From Lineus longissimus (lineage: Eukaryota > Nemertea > Pilidiophora > Heteronemertea > Lineidae), in the NCBI RefSeq assembly GCF_910592395.1, contig NC_088321.1, forward strand, positions 6,698,001-6,762,000: 64,000 nucleotides of DNA. Direction: 5' to 3'. Below are positions 1-9,960 of this stretch, piece after piece. The position numbers and the translations under genes are program-made. A model generated the notes under the pieces. The model made no database searches, was not told where the DNA came from, and saw nothing but the letters and a program-made list of their open reading frames with translations. Positions within the stretch are counted from its first letter, which is position 1. The number at the start of each line of letters is the position of its first letter.

Positions 1-152
1 TAAAAACAGAATAGAAGGCAGAAAGGGGTCTTCCCAACCAAAAACAAGGACTAAAGTGACCTGGAATATAGAGATGGGACAGGGAACCAGTTTAGGGTTC
101 CATGTCCCTTACAAAGTGCTGAAGTGTGGGAAATTTAAACTGAAAATGTAAA

Positions 153-520
153 ATGGCCATTACATCCAATTTGTCAACGATAAGCATCCCGATATGTCAC
201 TTGTCACAACCCATGGACCACCTGCTTGAAGTATCCCTGCACAATTCTTCGGATGGCTCCACTATTGGTTATGGGATGTGCAGCTATGTCAGAATGGTCT
301 ATTTTGATGTGACCATTCAGTGTTCTCTCTTGTTAGGTAGAGCAAGGTGTACTGCAGTAAAGACAACGTCAATTCTAAGGTTGGAGCTGCAGGCGGCCAG
401 ACAAGCAGTTAGGATCTGTCAAACCATCCGAGACGAGATAACGTACAACATCAGCTCAGTGGTGTTTTGGACTGATGCGCAAACTGTCTTGAATTACATT
501 GTCAATGACAGTAGGCGTTT
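153..520 (+). pseudogene. BEL/Pao retrotransposon pol fragment, RNase H region
   Basis: This is the 5' visible part of a decayed BEL/Pao pol gene. The frame contains the pattern of a BEL/Pao RNase H domain: a Ser-Asp-Gly-Ser turn with YG near residue 35, LRLELQAAR near residue 77 (the catalytic-Glu helix), and FWTDAQTVLNYI near residue 105, which carries the next acidic residue and the typical SxxVL/TVLxYI helix. Protease and reverse transcriptase are absent, so the copy is 5' truncated or lies outside the window. The frame is cut at 520 by a foldback element and resumes after 1577. Bases 1-152 hold nothing I recognise. Confidence 0.75.
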
Positions 521-1577
521 ATGGCAAGCGGAGTGTCCAGTAATTAAAAAAAAACAGTTTTATTCAAAAAACCTGGTTTTTTACCTAATAAACTAAGTTT
601 ATTTGGAAAAAATATAGGTTTTTTTAAAACAACCTTGTTTATTAGCTAATAAACCGAGTTTCTTTAATAAAACCAAGTTTTTTACCTAATAAACCTTGTT
701 TCTATCCACAAATGTCAAGTTTAACAAATAAACTTGGTTTTATTCCCTAAAATTTAAGTTTTTCATGCAGTGGTTATAAACTTAGTTTTATAGCAAAGAA
801 TCTTGGTTTATTAACAATAACTGGACAAATGGCTAATAAACCTACCTTTTTACGTAAAAAACTTGGTTTTATACAAAACAACTTAGTTTTTTGCAATAAA
901 ACCTGGTTTTATTGTAAAAATGTAGGTTGTTTTGAATAACTGGACAAACGGCGTGCAAAAACCTACTTTCTATCAAGAAACTTGTATTTTCTACCTCGCC
1001 CCATGTACACAAATCCGCAATGTTATCGGCACGAGAATGGGCAACCTCGGCACCACGTGGTACTAATGCTGCACTGCACTGCACTCTGTAAGCTAGTTAG
1101 TGAGACCCTAACCTCATCCCAGATAACTCAATGTAGGTAGGATCGAGGTTTAAAAATGTAAGTTTTCTTATAAACCAGTTTTTTTTTTAAAAACTAGGTT
1201 TATTAGTAATAAACTTAGTTTTTTTGAATAAACTAGGTTGTTTTGGTAATAAACCTTGTTTTATTGAATAAATGGACATTTCTGTCTAGAAACTTACATT
1301 TTATACGATTCTGTGGTAAAAAACCAAGTTTTTTAGGTAATAAACCAGGTTTTTTAGCATAAAATGTTAGTTTCTGTTAAAAAACCTACTTTATTAGGAA
1401 AGAAAGTAAAAAAACTTAATTTTATTAAAGAAACTCGGTTTATTAGCTAATAAACAAGGTTGTTTTAAAAAAACCTATATTTTTTCCAAATAAACTTAGT
1501 TTATTAATATTAGGTAAAAAACAGTTTTTTTTAAATAAATCTAGGTTTATTTAATAACTGGACACTCCGCTTGCCAT
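521..1577. mobile_element. Foldback/MITE element with 8 bp TSD, inserted in BEL/Pao pol
   Basis: The ends are inverted copies of ATGGCAAGCGGAGTGTCCAG, flanked on both sides by AGGCGTTT (513-520 and 1578-1585), an 8 bp target duplication. There is no convincing coding capacity. The interior is packed with short near-palindromes of the type AAACYWRGTTT, separated by T- or A-rich linkers, on both strands. Degenerate internal copies of the terminal ACTGGACA motif appear near 821, 931 and 1266. An 8 bp duplication fits hAT-like mobilisation, but no transposase is present. Confidence 0.85.
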
Positions 1578-2523
1578 AGGCGTTTCAATGTCTATGTTGC
1601 AAATTGAGTGACAGAAATACGGGATGTGACAAGCATTGATCAGTGGAGACACTGCCCAGGAGTAGAAAATCCAGCCGATGATGCCTCCAGGGGACTGAGC
1701 CCCATGGATATGAACGAGCAACACCGTTCGTTTCGGGGACCAGAATTTCTATGGATACCAGAAGATTGTTGGCCCCAGAGCCAGCCGACTGTGACGGAGC
1801 TTTCAAGACAAGACCCTGAAGTAAGACGCTGTACGGTTGTCAATGCAACCAATGTAACTGAAGACGCTGAAGGAAAGGCTGTTGAACAATTCAAAGTCCT
1901 GGAAGGAACTGGTACAACATGCAGCTTTAGTCATGAGGATGGGACAAATATACGCTGCTGATGATGAATGTACACCCAAAACTGTAAAAGAGGCCACCGA
2001 ATGGATCGTCAGAGCTGTGCAACTGCTATATTTCCCTGAGGAAATATTGAGACTGCAGGAGGTGAATAACGTCAAGGCCAACAGCAAAATTCGGAGCCTG
2101 AGCCCTATGCTTGTAGACGGAATCCTGCGAGTGGGTGGGAGATTAGAAAATGCACCTACTCTGTCCTCAAACGAGAAATATCCGATCATCCTACCGAAAG
2201 ATAAGATCAGTCAGTTGGTAATGCTCGATGCTCATCAAGGACTTGCCCATGCAGGGCGGGAACAAACATCGGCTAAAACAAAAAAGGAGTTTTGGATTCT
2301 GGGAGGACGTCATTTGGCAAAGAACACTATTAGAAACTGTTGTGATTGTCGTCGCAGGAATGCCAGGCCAATGAAACAGGTTTTGACAGCATTACAAGCA
2401 TTCAGACTTGTTCCCTTCCTACTAGCCTTCACTAAGACTGGATGTGACTTGTTCGGTCCCCTAAAGATCAAGTCGGGCCGCAATACGACTATCAAGAGAT
2501 GGGGATGTGTATTCACGCGCTGA
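1578..2523 (+). pseudogene. BEL/Pao pol: RNase H tail and integrase zinc-binding region
   Basis: Reading resumes after the foldback insertion in the RNase H tail (WRHCPGVENPADDASRG, typical of BEL/Pao), followed by a linker and an integrase N-terminal region. From about 2040 the LRVGGRLENA block is the standard BEL/Pao motif. It is followed by a histidine-rich HQGLAHAGRE segment and paired cysteines in NCCDCRRRNARP, together an H2C2 zinc finger. The integrase core starts with the TGCDLFGPL aspartate near 2450. The frame changes near 1900 and again near 2500, and a stop lies near 1600, so it is not functional. Confidence 0.8.
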
Positions 2524-3032
2524 CTCGGGCAGTGGATTCGGAAATGGTCCAGTCCCTGAGTAGCAATGATTTTATACTGACTTTACGACAGTTTATCAGT
2601 CAGAGAGGACCTCCTGAAGAGATACGATGTGACAATGAATCTAATTTCACGGGTGCAGCCAAGGAGCTGGGAAAAGCCATTGAAGATTGCAACCGGGAGC
2701 AGACTGTGACAGAAATGCAACAGAAGGGCATTAGATTCATATTCCTGCCCCCTAACGCTCCCCATATGGCTGGTGTATGGGAACGACTAGTAAAGATTTC
2801 CAAGAGACATTTGCAAGCACTCTCTGGTGGCTGTTTGCTATCAGACAACGGTCTTCGCACTCTGTTGGCAGAAGCTGAGGCCATCATGAACGGACGACCA
2901 TTGTGTCCAGTATCGGAGGACCCAAAAGACTACGAGGCGCTACCACCCAACCATTTTCTCATACAGAGAAAATTGGTGGGGTTACCACCGGGAGTTTTCG
3001 TGAAGGAGGACGGCCTCCTGCACAAAGAGTGA
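2499..3032 (+). pseudogene. BEL/Pao integrase catalytic core
   Basis: This segment continues the integrase in another frame. The second catalytic Asp is in IRCDNESNF (about 2628) and the catalytic Glu in HMAGVWERLVK (about 2785), which with the Asp upstream completes a DDE triad. The C-terminal part (LLAEAEAIMNGRPL, then NHFLI) is the usual end of a BEL/Pao integrase core. The frame switch near 2500 separates it from the first Asp, so the gene is broken although all three catalytic residues are still present. Confidence 0.82.
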
Positions 3033-3069
3033 GGTCCAGTGGGTAACGGAGCTTTTTTGGCAGAGATGG

Positions 3070-3336
3070 TTGAAAGAATACCTACCGTCCCTTCAGCGCC
3101 GCGAAAAATGGAGGACCACTCAGCGAGATGTCCGTGTTGGGGATCTGGTCCTTCTTGTAGAGGATGGGGTCACACGTGGTCAGTGGCCCCTTGGCAGAGT
3201 CACCAAGGTGGTCTTTGGTCAGGACAATCATGTTAGGTCAGCAATAGTAAAAACTGAAAACGCTGAATTGCATCGCCCAATCGTAAAGATGTGTCTGCTG
3301 GAGGCAGGTGGATGCCACTTCCAAGGACGATACTGA
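3070..3336 (+). pseudogene. BEL/Pao pol C-terminal DUF5641-like domain
   Basis: The frame encodes YLPSLQRREKW, then VRVGDLVLLVEDGVTRGQWP and LGRVTKV. This is the conserved SH3-like tail (DUF5641) that follows BEL/Pao integrase cores and is thought to help DNA or chromatin binding. It lies one frame away from the core, with a stop at 3030-3032, so it is a relic. No long terminal repeat was recognised downstream. Confidence 0.75.
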
Positions 3337-4006
3337 GGACGAGCAGTAATCTTTATGGAGACGCTTTAAGACAATTTTCTCCGCTGGATATCTTGATTGT
3401 TAAATCGGTGTGTGCAGAAAAATGTGTTCGCGAAATAGATGCTATATTGAAATTGTGGCACAAGGGGTTAACGGACCTTTTGCTTTAAGCTCATGTTGCA
3501 GCTTGAATCCTATTTGACACCTTCAGGCCGTGCTTATTCGGGGATGTCACATTTTCAGCCAAAATTATGCATTCAGTCAGGATATGACTTTTTCCTGGGG
3601 TTATTGGAAAAAAATTGCCTATTGGCCAAGATTAAAGGTTGTTATGATGGGAGACAAACATCATTCATGAGTCGCCACCAGTTAACATTGTTGAGTTCTG
3701 ACGGTGCAAGTGAATTACTGCCTTTTAATCGGAATTCAAGGAATACACGAAGAGTTTACGGTATCTGGATCAGTGATCATTGAGAGTAGAATCTTTTCAG
3801 TTGTGCGAGTGGCCATGTTGGGGGAGGGGGGGGGGGGTGTAGACGGATTGCTGCCCTCTTCATGCGCTTGGTTTCTTCGTTACATGGTTTTACTGTTTAT
3901 TAGGTCAACATGTTTGCAAGTGGAAAATTGGTTGTTTTTCACATGAATATTCATGAACAATTGGAAGCAGGACATTGCTTCAGGACTCGTGTATGTTTAA
4001 TTTTGG
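3337..4006. other. Non-coding region, no gene seen
   Basis: The stretch follows the retroelement relic. It has short chance ORFs without recognisable domains and a G-tract near 3825-3836. I see no gene. Confidence 0.6.
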
Positions 4007-4218
4007 ACGACATAGCGGCCCCAACTAGCGAACTAACCTCACAAGGAGCTTGTTAAATCAACAGGAGTGTCTACACAAAATACCTTACATATGTGACTAT
4101 AGATTAATTCCAAACTTTAGGCCATAAATCACAGATGTAAGGTATTTTGTGTAGACACTCCTGTTGATTTAACAAGCTTCTTGTGAGGTTAGTTCGCTAG
4201 TTGGGGCCGCTATGTCGT
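4007..4218. repeat. Foldback repeat, about 83 bp arms
   Basis: The left arm starts ACGACATAGCGGCCCCAACT at 4007. Its near-perfect inverse ends at 4218, with a spacer of about 45 bp (roughly 4091-4138). Both arms end inside at a TGTAAGGTATTTTG-type sequence. It has no coding potential. The form suits a short foldback MITE; a clear target duplication was not found. Confidence 0.85.
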
Positions 4219-4764
4219 GTCTATTTTGAATAAGACATCATAATCAGGATGTCGCTACCGGGCCTCTGGGAATTGGTCCTGGAGGAGACATGACCACGCT
4301 AGTACGCATTGTGTGATAAATGAAAAAGAATTTCTGTATTTCCCGCTGTATTGGATAGCAAAAATTAAACATTTTTGCATGAAAAGCATGCAAGATAGTT
4401 GAGCGGGCTTGGGAGCCAAGTGATGTAAGTCATGTTAATGATACGTAGAAATATATATAATTATACCTCTTGAGAGGAGATTTTGGTTGCCAAAGGGGCA
4501 GCAATGCCAAGTAATACTGGATGCTGCGTAGCGTTTCCCGGGTTTTATGGTCACGTGACCCTATCAAGTTAATTTACCCTTAAATGTTGCTTTGTTGTAA
4601 GAGACCTGATTGCTTACAATGATGGTTCTGTGTTATTGTTATGGTAGTGGCTATTATCGGAGCCATGTGTGTCTTCTGTTTTATGCTTAAAGCTGAACTG
4701 CATGCACAAAACCAGAGCACCCCATGCGGCAATAGTAAGAAATTCAAACGATCGAAAGGTCCTT
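4219..4764. other. Non-coding region, no gene seen
   Basis: I see no coding region, RNA gene or long repeat in this stretch. Confidence 0.5.
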
Positions 4765-4894
4765 CTGAATACGGCCTGAAACATGATAGACCTCCAATGC
4801 TTCGATGCACTTGATTTCACAAACCAGCAAGCCATAGGACGATGCGGACAGTCTCGGAGAATTATGGAAGAGAAAAAAATAAAAATCTTCTCCA

Positions 4895-4950
4895 GTGTTT
4901 CGAACCCGGGAACTCAGGCTCGGAATACGAACGCTCCAACCGTCTGAGCT
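4895..4950 (-). repeat. tRNA-derived SINE head (A and B box like)
   Basis: Read on the minus strand, the segment begins AGCTCAGACGGTTGGAGC (A-box-like) and has GGGTTCGAAAC (B-box-like) about 35 bases later. Spacing and sequence fit a tRNA-derived SINE promoter. No full cloverleaf with a clean acceptor stem is visible, so I do not call a tRNA gene. Confidence 0.55.
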
Positions 4951-5247
4951 GGGGGGGGGGGCTTTCTTGTGAACTGCTGCCAGTAAATATATCTTATATG
5001 AATGGCGATTACACTGAGAGATGAACCAGAAATTTTCTCAAGTACATGTAATAGGAGAAGATACCAAGCCAGAGGTGAACATTGCTAAGAGAAAACGTAG
5101 ACTCCGCATATATAATCACGCACAGCAAAGAAAAAATGACTTTCTTCCTGCAGTTGCCCACTGGAAGCCGCTCAAAGATGTTGAACAAAGATTACACACA
5201 AATGTTTGCACATTATATAAAGGCGTATAAAACGACAGGCATTTCAA

Positions 5248-5327
5248 GCAGCTCAGTGGCCTTGAGGATAAGAGCTGTGTTGACAAATAAAACCAGTGGT
5301 ATCGAGTTCGAGTCCCGATGTGACGAC
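5248..5327 (+). repeat. tRNA-derived SINE head, second copy type
   Basis: The plus strand reads AGCTCAGTGGCCTTGAGGAT (A-box-like) and later CGAGTTCGAGTCCCG (B-box-like). It is a second tRNA-like segment with different internal sequence, in the opposite orientation to the one at 4895-4950. Confidence 0.5.
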
Positions 5328-5754
5328 CTTTTTATTTTTTTTCCTTCCAGAATTCTCTGCGAAGGTCCGCATCGTCCCACGGCCAGCTGGTTTGTGAAAT
5401 CAAGCGCATCGAAAAATTGGAGGTGTTTCAGGCCGTATTCAGAAGGGCAGAGACATGTATTCATCCACAGGCGGAAGTGACACATAGTCCGTACTGAACT
5501 GTGAAGCTGTGGTAAATACATGACTGTGATGGGTGGATTTATTCTTTTCTTCTTTTTTCTCAATCTTTGGTGGATTCTTAATCTACAGGGCCAGGCAATA
5601 ACAGGGATATACTTTTTGATAATTAATTTAAAGAAATATTGTGTCAGTGGCCAGTTTAGAACTTGTATTCTAATAGGCCCATATCAGTCCGCGAGTGACG
5701 ATTTGATGGCAATCCTGTACACAAATCAATTTTTCTCAGGCAATCGGTATTGGA

Positions 5755-5890
5755 ATGTTTTGAATTTTTACTGTTATTTTGATAAAAGCCTCTTCATAAC
5801 ACATATAAAATTTGGTGGGAATATGTTTTGAATTTTTACTGTTATTTTGATAAAAGCCTCTTCATAACACATATAAAATTTGGTGGGAAT
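5755..5890. repeat. Exact 68 bp tandem duplication
   Basis: Two consecutive copies of a 68 bp unit beginning TGTTTTGAATTTTTACTGTT are essentially identical, which implies a recent local duplication. Confidence 0.9.
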
Positions 5891-6165
5891 TAAAGCACCC
5901 TTGGTATACTTTTTTCACCAACCTATGTTCATTAAAATGTACACAGAATGTACACTCTGGCTAATAGAGGTATCTGGCAGAAGGGCCTTTTGGTCGTTTG
6001 AATTTCTTACTATTGCCGCATGGGGTGCTCTGGGGCATAATCCTTGTCACAGTAGTAGTTGATATAGTCCCTCGTAGATGGCAGCACCGTGGGGTGTCTT
6101 CAGGTTGTGACTTGGATGTGCCTATTATTTCTTTTCGTGTTAAGTTTGACACCATTAGTGTACTG

Positions 6166-6453
6166 AGTTATAGGGAACCTCATGTACGACTATCTACGAC
6201 TAATCCTGGAAACTTGGGCAAAAAACTTCACCTTTCATCATTATTCATGTAAATTTGGCAAGAAAACTAAGTTTTACACCACAAACACTACCAAAAACCC
6301 AACATGGATAATTTCTGTAAACACAGGGGGGTCTTTGGTTTTTTCCCAAAACTTACCAAAGTTACCAAAATACGTAACATGGATAAAACGACAAGGTTCC
6401 CTATTACTTACTTAAGTTGGTTAAAGATATCCTCTGCTAATTAAATATGAAAA
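6166..6453. repeat. Polinton A left TIR, doubles as promoter of first gene
   Basis: It matches 52863-53137 in inverse. The first about 245 bp are themselves bounded by AGGGAACCT and its inverse AGGTTCCCT. A variable patch follows, then CTGCTAATTAAATATGAAAA, which contains the start codon of the zinc-ribbon gene at 6447. The repeat therefore ends just inside the first ORF. Confidence 0.85.
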
Positions 6454-6590
6454 AGATTTACTGCCTTAGATGTAAGGAAATTACAGGTAATTCGGGTAAG
6501 TTAACTCATCACATGACTTCAAATGGACACAGATATCTACTGGTCAAGTGCGCGAAATGTCACAAGAATAAAAGCAAGTTTACTACTTAA
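6447..6590 (+). CDS. Small zinc-ribbon protein (47 aa)
   Basis: A 47-residue ORF starts at the inner edge of the TIR. It begins MKKIYCLRCKE and ends CAKCHKNKSKF, giving two CxxC pairs about 31 residues apart with basic residues after each. This is the layout of short zinc ribbons carried by Polintons and several large DNA viruses (DUF5679-like). Function is unknown; a nucleic acid or transcription role is an inference. The frame is intact. The start is supported by the ATG shared between both TIRs. Confidence 0.7.
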   Translation: MKKIYCLRCKEITGNSGKLTHHMTSNGHRYLLVKCAKCHKNKSKFTT

Positions 6591-6611
6591 TGATTTTTTT
6601 TATTCTAAATC

Positions 6612-7713
6612 ATGAGTGAAAGGATGTACAGTTATGTCTCTTTAGAGAAGTATTTTAGTAAAATTCAGTATTTCAATCCAATAAATCAGGTAACACCTAT
6701 GAACCAGGTAACACCTATGAACAAGGTAACACCTATGAAACAAAATGGTTACATTAGACCAAGGGTTGAACCGTTATTGACAATCTCTGAAGAAGAACAG
6801 GACAAAGTGCACAGAGCAGAGCTCGATCTTACAGTAACACCTATGAATCAGGTAACACCTGTGAAACAGGTAACACCTATGAACCAGGTAACACCTATGA
6901 AACAGTATGATACATTCACAGGAAGTGATGCTCAATTGTGCCATAACTGCAAACGATGGACACTTTTTGAATGCCAGAAAAAACTGAATTTTGACAGACC
7001 GGCCAAGCAACTTTACACGTTCTGCAGGAATTGCAATTCGACCACTTACAGTGATGACTTTAAGAATCCAGAAATCACTATTGAGAACAAAACACGTTAC
7101 TTTGAATACATCATCATAAACCTTGGCCAGACACGTCTGTCAGATTTATTAGTAAATGATTTGAAACATTTTGTTGAAAGTAGGATTAAGGTTTACTTCT
7201 CAAGTCCAAGAAAATGGCTCTGTGCGAGCAGTCCTGAGGGCCTTACGATTTGGTATCGTTAAACCCAAACCCAATGATGTCTTACCTGGTCTAGAGTGTG
7301 ACACTTATTTAGAAATTGAATTCATTAACAGAGCAATTGGTTAACCTCAGTTGACCAAAGAAAGTTTCACAGATCTCAGAATGGTTTTCTTGGCATTCCT
7401 CAAATATCTTCATTACAGGGGAGTTAAAATTAACATAAATTACAAGCTGTTTTTACACCAAGCATTTAAAGCATTGAAAATTGATTATGTAGTATTGAAA
7501 CCGAATCCAACTGATAAGGCCAGACTGGATGATTTGAGATCACTATGGTCTGGTTTCTTAGGAAGTATTTTCTTCAAAAATTACAGGCTTGAATATGAAA
7601 ATGAAAAAGCAATCGATAAACAAAGTAAAATTTTATTGAAGGCATTAGAGGTGCAAGATATCAGTAAATGTTACCCTTTACCATGTAGTCTAGACCTTGC
7701 AAGATCGAGATAA
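6612..7713 (+). pseudogene. Polinton A accessory protein with VTPMNQ repeats, frameshifted
   Basis: The 216-residue ORF (6612-7262) contains two clusters of a six-residue repeat, VTPMNQ/VTPMKQ, at about residues 26-43 and 76-97. They are encoded by near-identical 18 bp units. A CxxC pair (CHNCKRW) and CRNC follow, so a zinc-binding region is likely. Near 7205 coding similarity moves to another frame, which runs past a TAA at about 7340 into the 7351-7713 ORF. That part is a helical segment ending near 7713. I read this as one gene of about 365 codons with a frameshift and a stop. I do not recognise the function. Confidence 0.5.
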
Positions 7714-7756
7714 CCTGTAAAGGATTTTTCCTGTAAAGGATTTTCCGTTCAAATAA

Positions 7757-8599
7757 ATGAATAATCAGACATCAACGATAATTGAGCAGCAAATGAAACA
7801 AATCGGAGTGATCCCAGTTAATGGAGTGACTCCAGTTAATGCTAGGTCAAATCCAGCTAATCCCATTGCAACTAATTACCAACAGAATGCAGCTAACTTT
7901 CAACAGAACAATGCTAATTACCAACAGAATTACACTACAAAGCAACAAGTTTCTAACAAGGCGTTAAGTAGGTCAAATTTAGTCAGTTCTAGTCAAGGTC
8001 TAGTTAACCCTAGTTGCCAACTAGCCTCAAATAGAGCTACGCTCTCAGGACAAAGTCCTACTAACTGTCAACAAAATTTAACTGATAGTGGCCTTAAAGC
8101 TAATTTAACTGAAAATGGCCTTAAAGCCAAAAAAGACCTCGAAGTTCTGGTGGCAACAGGTAAAAGCAAGGATTTCCTGAATAAACAGATCACATTTAAT
8201 GACTTAGACGCAATGAATGAGAAGGAAGTATTGAAACACCATAGAATCTACATGACAAAGATGACTGCCAGACTTAACAATTCATTGGGTAAGACAGTCT
8301 TAAAAACTTACACTAAATTAACAAAGTTTTTCTTGCCTGTTGATGACGAAGACCAGCTGTACGAAGACCTAAGAAATGATTACATTGTTACCAATGAATT
8401 AGACGAATGGTTAGGATGGTTTAGTTTGAAAATGGGTTCACTAACTGCTCTTGCCTCATCAACACTGATCACTTTAGGACATTGCCAAGAAACAAAATCT
8501 GCTAGTGAAAATGAAAATTTCATAAGATTAAATGGAAGTGGATCAGGACAAAGTCCAGAGATCAGAGCCCGAGAGCATAGCTCGAGTGACGGACAGTGA
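7757..8599 (+). CDS. Conserved Polinton protein, N/Q-rich head, membrane-type segment
   Basis: The 280-residue ORF has a low-complexity head rich in Asn and Gln (repeated NYQQN, residues 35-60) and a conserved helical core (about residues 125-240: ITFNDLDAMNEKEVLKHH, LGKTVLKTYTK). A weakly hydrophobic stretch follows near residue 228. The core resembles proteins found beside capsid genes in animal Polintons, function unknown. The start lies in AATAAATGAA. A direct repeat of CCTGTAAAGGATTTT lies just upstream (7710-7748). The tail overlaps the next ORF by 68 bp in another frame, so the two may be one gene split by a frameshift. Confidence 0.55.
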   Translation: MNNQTSTIIEQQMKQIGVIPVNGVTPVNARSNPANPIATNYQQNAANFQQNNANYQQNYTTKQQVSNKALSRSNLVSSSQGLVNPSCQLASNRATLSGQSPTNCQQNLTDSGLKANLTENGLKAKKDLEVLVATGKSKDFLNKQITFNDLDAMNEKEVLKHHRIYMTKMTARLNNSLGKTVLKTYTKLTKFFLPVDDEDQLYEDLRNDYIVTNELDEWLGWFSLKMGSLTALASSTLITLGHCQETKSASENENFIRLNGSGSGQSPEIRAREHSSSDGQ

Positions 8600-9005
8600 A
8601 AAGCCCATTAAGAGAGAAAGATCAGAAAAACAAATTGCATGGTCTCGAGAATTAGGTAAAAGATCTCAGGAATTCAAGAAGTCAAAAAAGGAGAGGTTTA
8701 CTGGGAAAGACGATGAACCCAGGAAAGAAGATGAATCCAGGAAAGACGATGAACCCGAACAAAGTTCACTTCATAGCATTCATAATCAACCAGAGCCTGA
8801 AAATACTGGAAGTTCCAGGAGTACAACACTGTATGTCATTTTAGCTGCATTTGGTTTTGCAATCATCATTTACTGCTATCCTAAGATTAAAACTAACAAG
8901 AAAGTACTAGTAGGTAGTAAACCAGAAGGATACAAATTAAAAGTTAGTAAACCAGAAGGGTGTTACACAACTCCTAAAACATGTAATCTTAGTTTAATGG
9001 AGTAG
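8532..9005 (+). CDS. Charged protein with C-terminal transmembrane anchor
   Basis: The 157-residue ORF overlaps the end of the preceding gene. Residues 25-80 are strongly charged, with repeated DDEPRKEDESRK units. Residues about 99-115 (TTLYVILAAFGFAIIIYCY) form one clear membrane helix, followed by a basic tail with two VSKPEG/GSKPEG repeats. The segment WSRELGKRSQEF is like the tail of the conserved Polinton protein upstream, so it may be the C-terminal half of that gene after a frameshift. Topology with a short tail suggests a membrane-anchored virion or assembly protein (inference). Confidence 0.5.
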   Translation: MEVDQDKVQRSEPESIARVTDSEKPIKRERSEKQIAWSRELGKRSQEFKKSKKERFTGKDDEPRKEDESRKDDEPEQSSLHSIHNQPEPENTGSSRSTTLYVILAAFGFAIIIYCYPKIKTNKKVLVGSKPEGYKLKVSKPEGCYTTPKTCNLSLME

Positions 9006-9008
9006 AAT

Positions 9009-9901
9009 TTATTCAAACACACTATTCTTAGTTTCAAGTGAAAAATTTAAAGTAACTGAGCTCCCTCTGAAATTAGCTATTTTACCACTCTCATCAGTGA
9101 TTTCAAATTTGACTTGATTTGTACATTTTTTGTTCACTATTTTCTTACAATTGAGTTCATATCTCTGGTATTGTACCTGATCACCATCTTCAACAGGAAC
9201 GATACATAAAATGTCAGAAGGTTTATTGTTGTAGAGGGTCTTAGCTTTGTCAACCAAATTTGATCTTAAGAATAGTTCTTGTCTGTAAAAGTTAAGTGGC
9301 TTGGCGGAGTAGTATTTTCCTTTCTTGTTGAACGCATGTTGTTTAAAGCCGAACCATTCATTTACCACATGACCAATGTGTGAGGAGAATGTTTTGCCAG
9401 CTGGTGTATCATTTACAACATCATGAAATATGATATCAAGGTCAAAGTATTTGTCCTCTGTAAGTTCAAGGCAATTTTTGTCACAGTAAATTTTCACATG
9501 GTTTATTCCATTTTCTTTTATGTATGATTGCCATTCCTCACAAAACGAACTTAAACTAAAATGTCGAGAGTGTGGAAATTTAGATTGTCTTTTTTTATCA
9601 TTGTTCTAATAGATGGGTTATCTAAAAAAATCAAACAAAATTCATCTGGCGTCGCATCGGGTGTATGGTTAATGTCTTCAATGCATTGTTCCATTATGGT
9701 TGCATTCCGTGATTTATCAATCTTAAACTCTTCGTAAAGAAACATGAATACTTGGGCACTCGGTGGTAGGATATCGCTTGTCCACCACGAATTGTAAAAC
9801 GCTACCGTTTTCAAAGTGATCGATTTTATGTTCAATGGGTCTGTTAAGTTAAGCTCAAATATGGCTTCATCGCATCCATTCTCAAAAATTATGAAGTCCA
9901 T
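9009..9901 (-). pseudogene. Putative minor capsid (penton-like) protein 2 of Polinton A, frameshifted
   Basis: Two minus-strand ORFs (9901-9551 and 9497-9009) join as one gene of about 297 codons if a frameshift near 9560 is allowed. The C-terminal part has the NKPSDILCIVPVEDG motif and a beta-strand-rich end. This matches the pattern of the gene at 47243-47987 (GKPSDVLATRP) and the B gene at 14258-14950 (GKRSDIVSTFIP). By position and beta-rich composition these fit the single jelly-roll minor capsid/penton type of Polintons; the assignment is inference. The start follows TAAATAGAAATGG. Confidence 0.5.
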
Positions 9902-9926
9902 TTCTATTTAATTAAAGTGATTTAAT

Positions 9927-9960
9927 TAGACCATATCCACAACTCCGTGGATATGGTCTA
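9927..9960. repeat. Perfect 14 bp stem palindrome
   Basis: TAGACCATATCCAC and its exact inverse flank a 6 base loop. The core AGACCATATCC recurs in both arms of the element at 11534-12109, so this may be the end of a related transposon. Confidence 0.8.

Larger units (their letters stand above)
4765..5452. repeat. Inverted repeat pair with SINE-like interior
   Basis: About 95 bp at 4765-4857 (CTTCTGAATACGGCCTGAAA at the start) recurs in inverse at about 5360-5452. The two arms differ by small indels and substitutions. The interval contains two tRNA-like segments, listed separately. A third partial copy of the arm's outer end lies near 5968-6020. This looks like two oppositely oriented copies of a dispersed repeat. 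Confidence 0.7.

Noticed and set aside
4842-5024. ORF of 60 codons
   Set aside because: It overlaps a tRNA-like repeat and an inverted repeat arm and has no domain.
6166-6453. Two independent MITE copies (with 52863-53137)
   Set aside because: Inverted orientation, near-matching 6 bp duplications at the outer borders only, and enclosed Polinton genes favour TIRs of one element.
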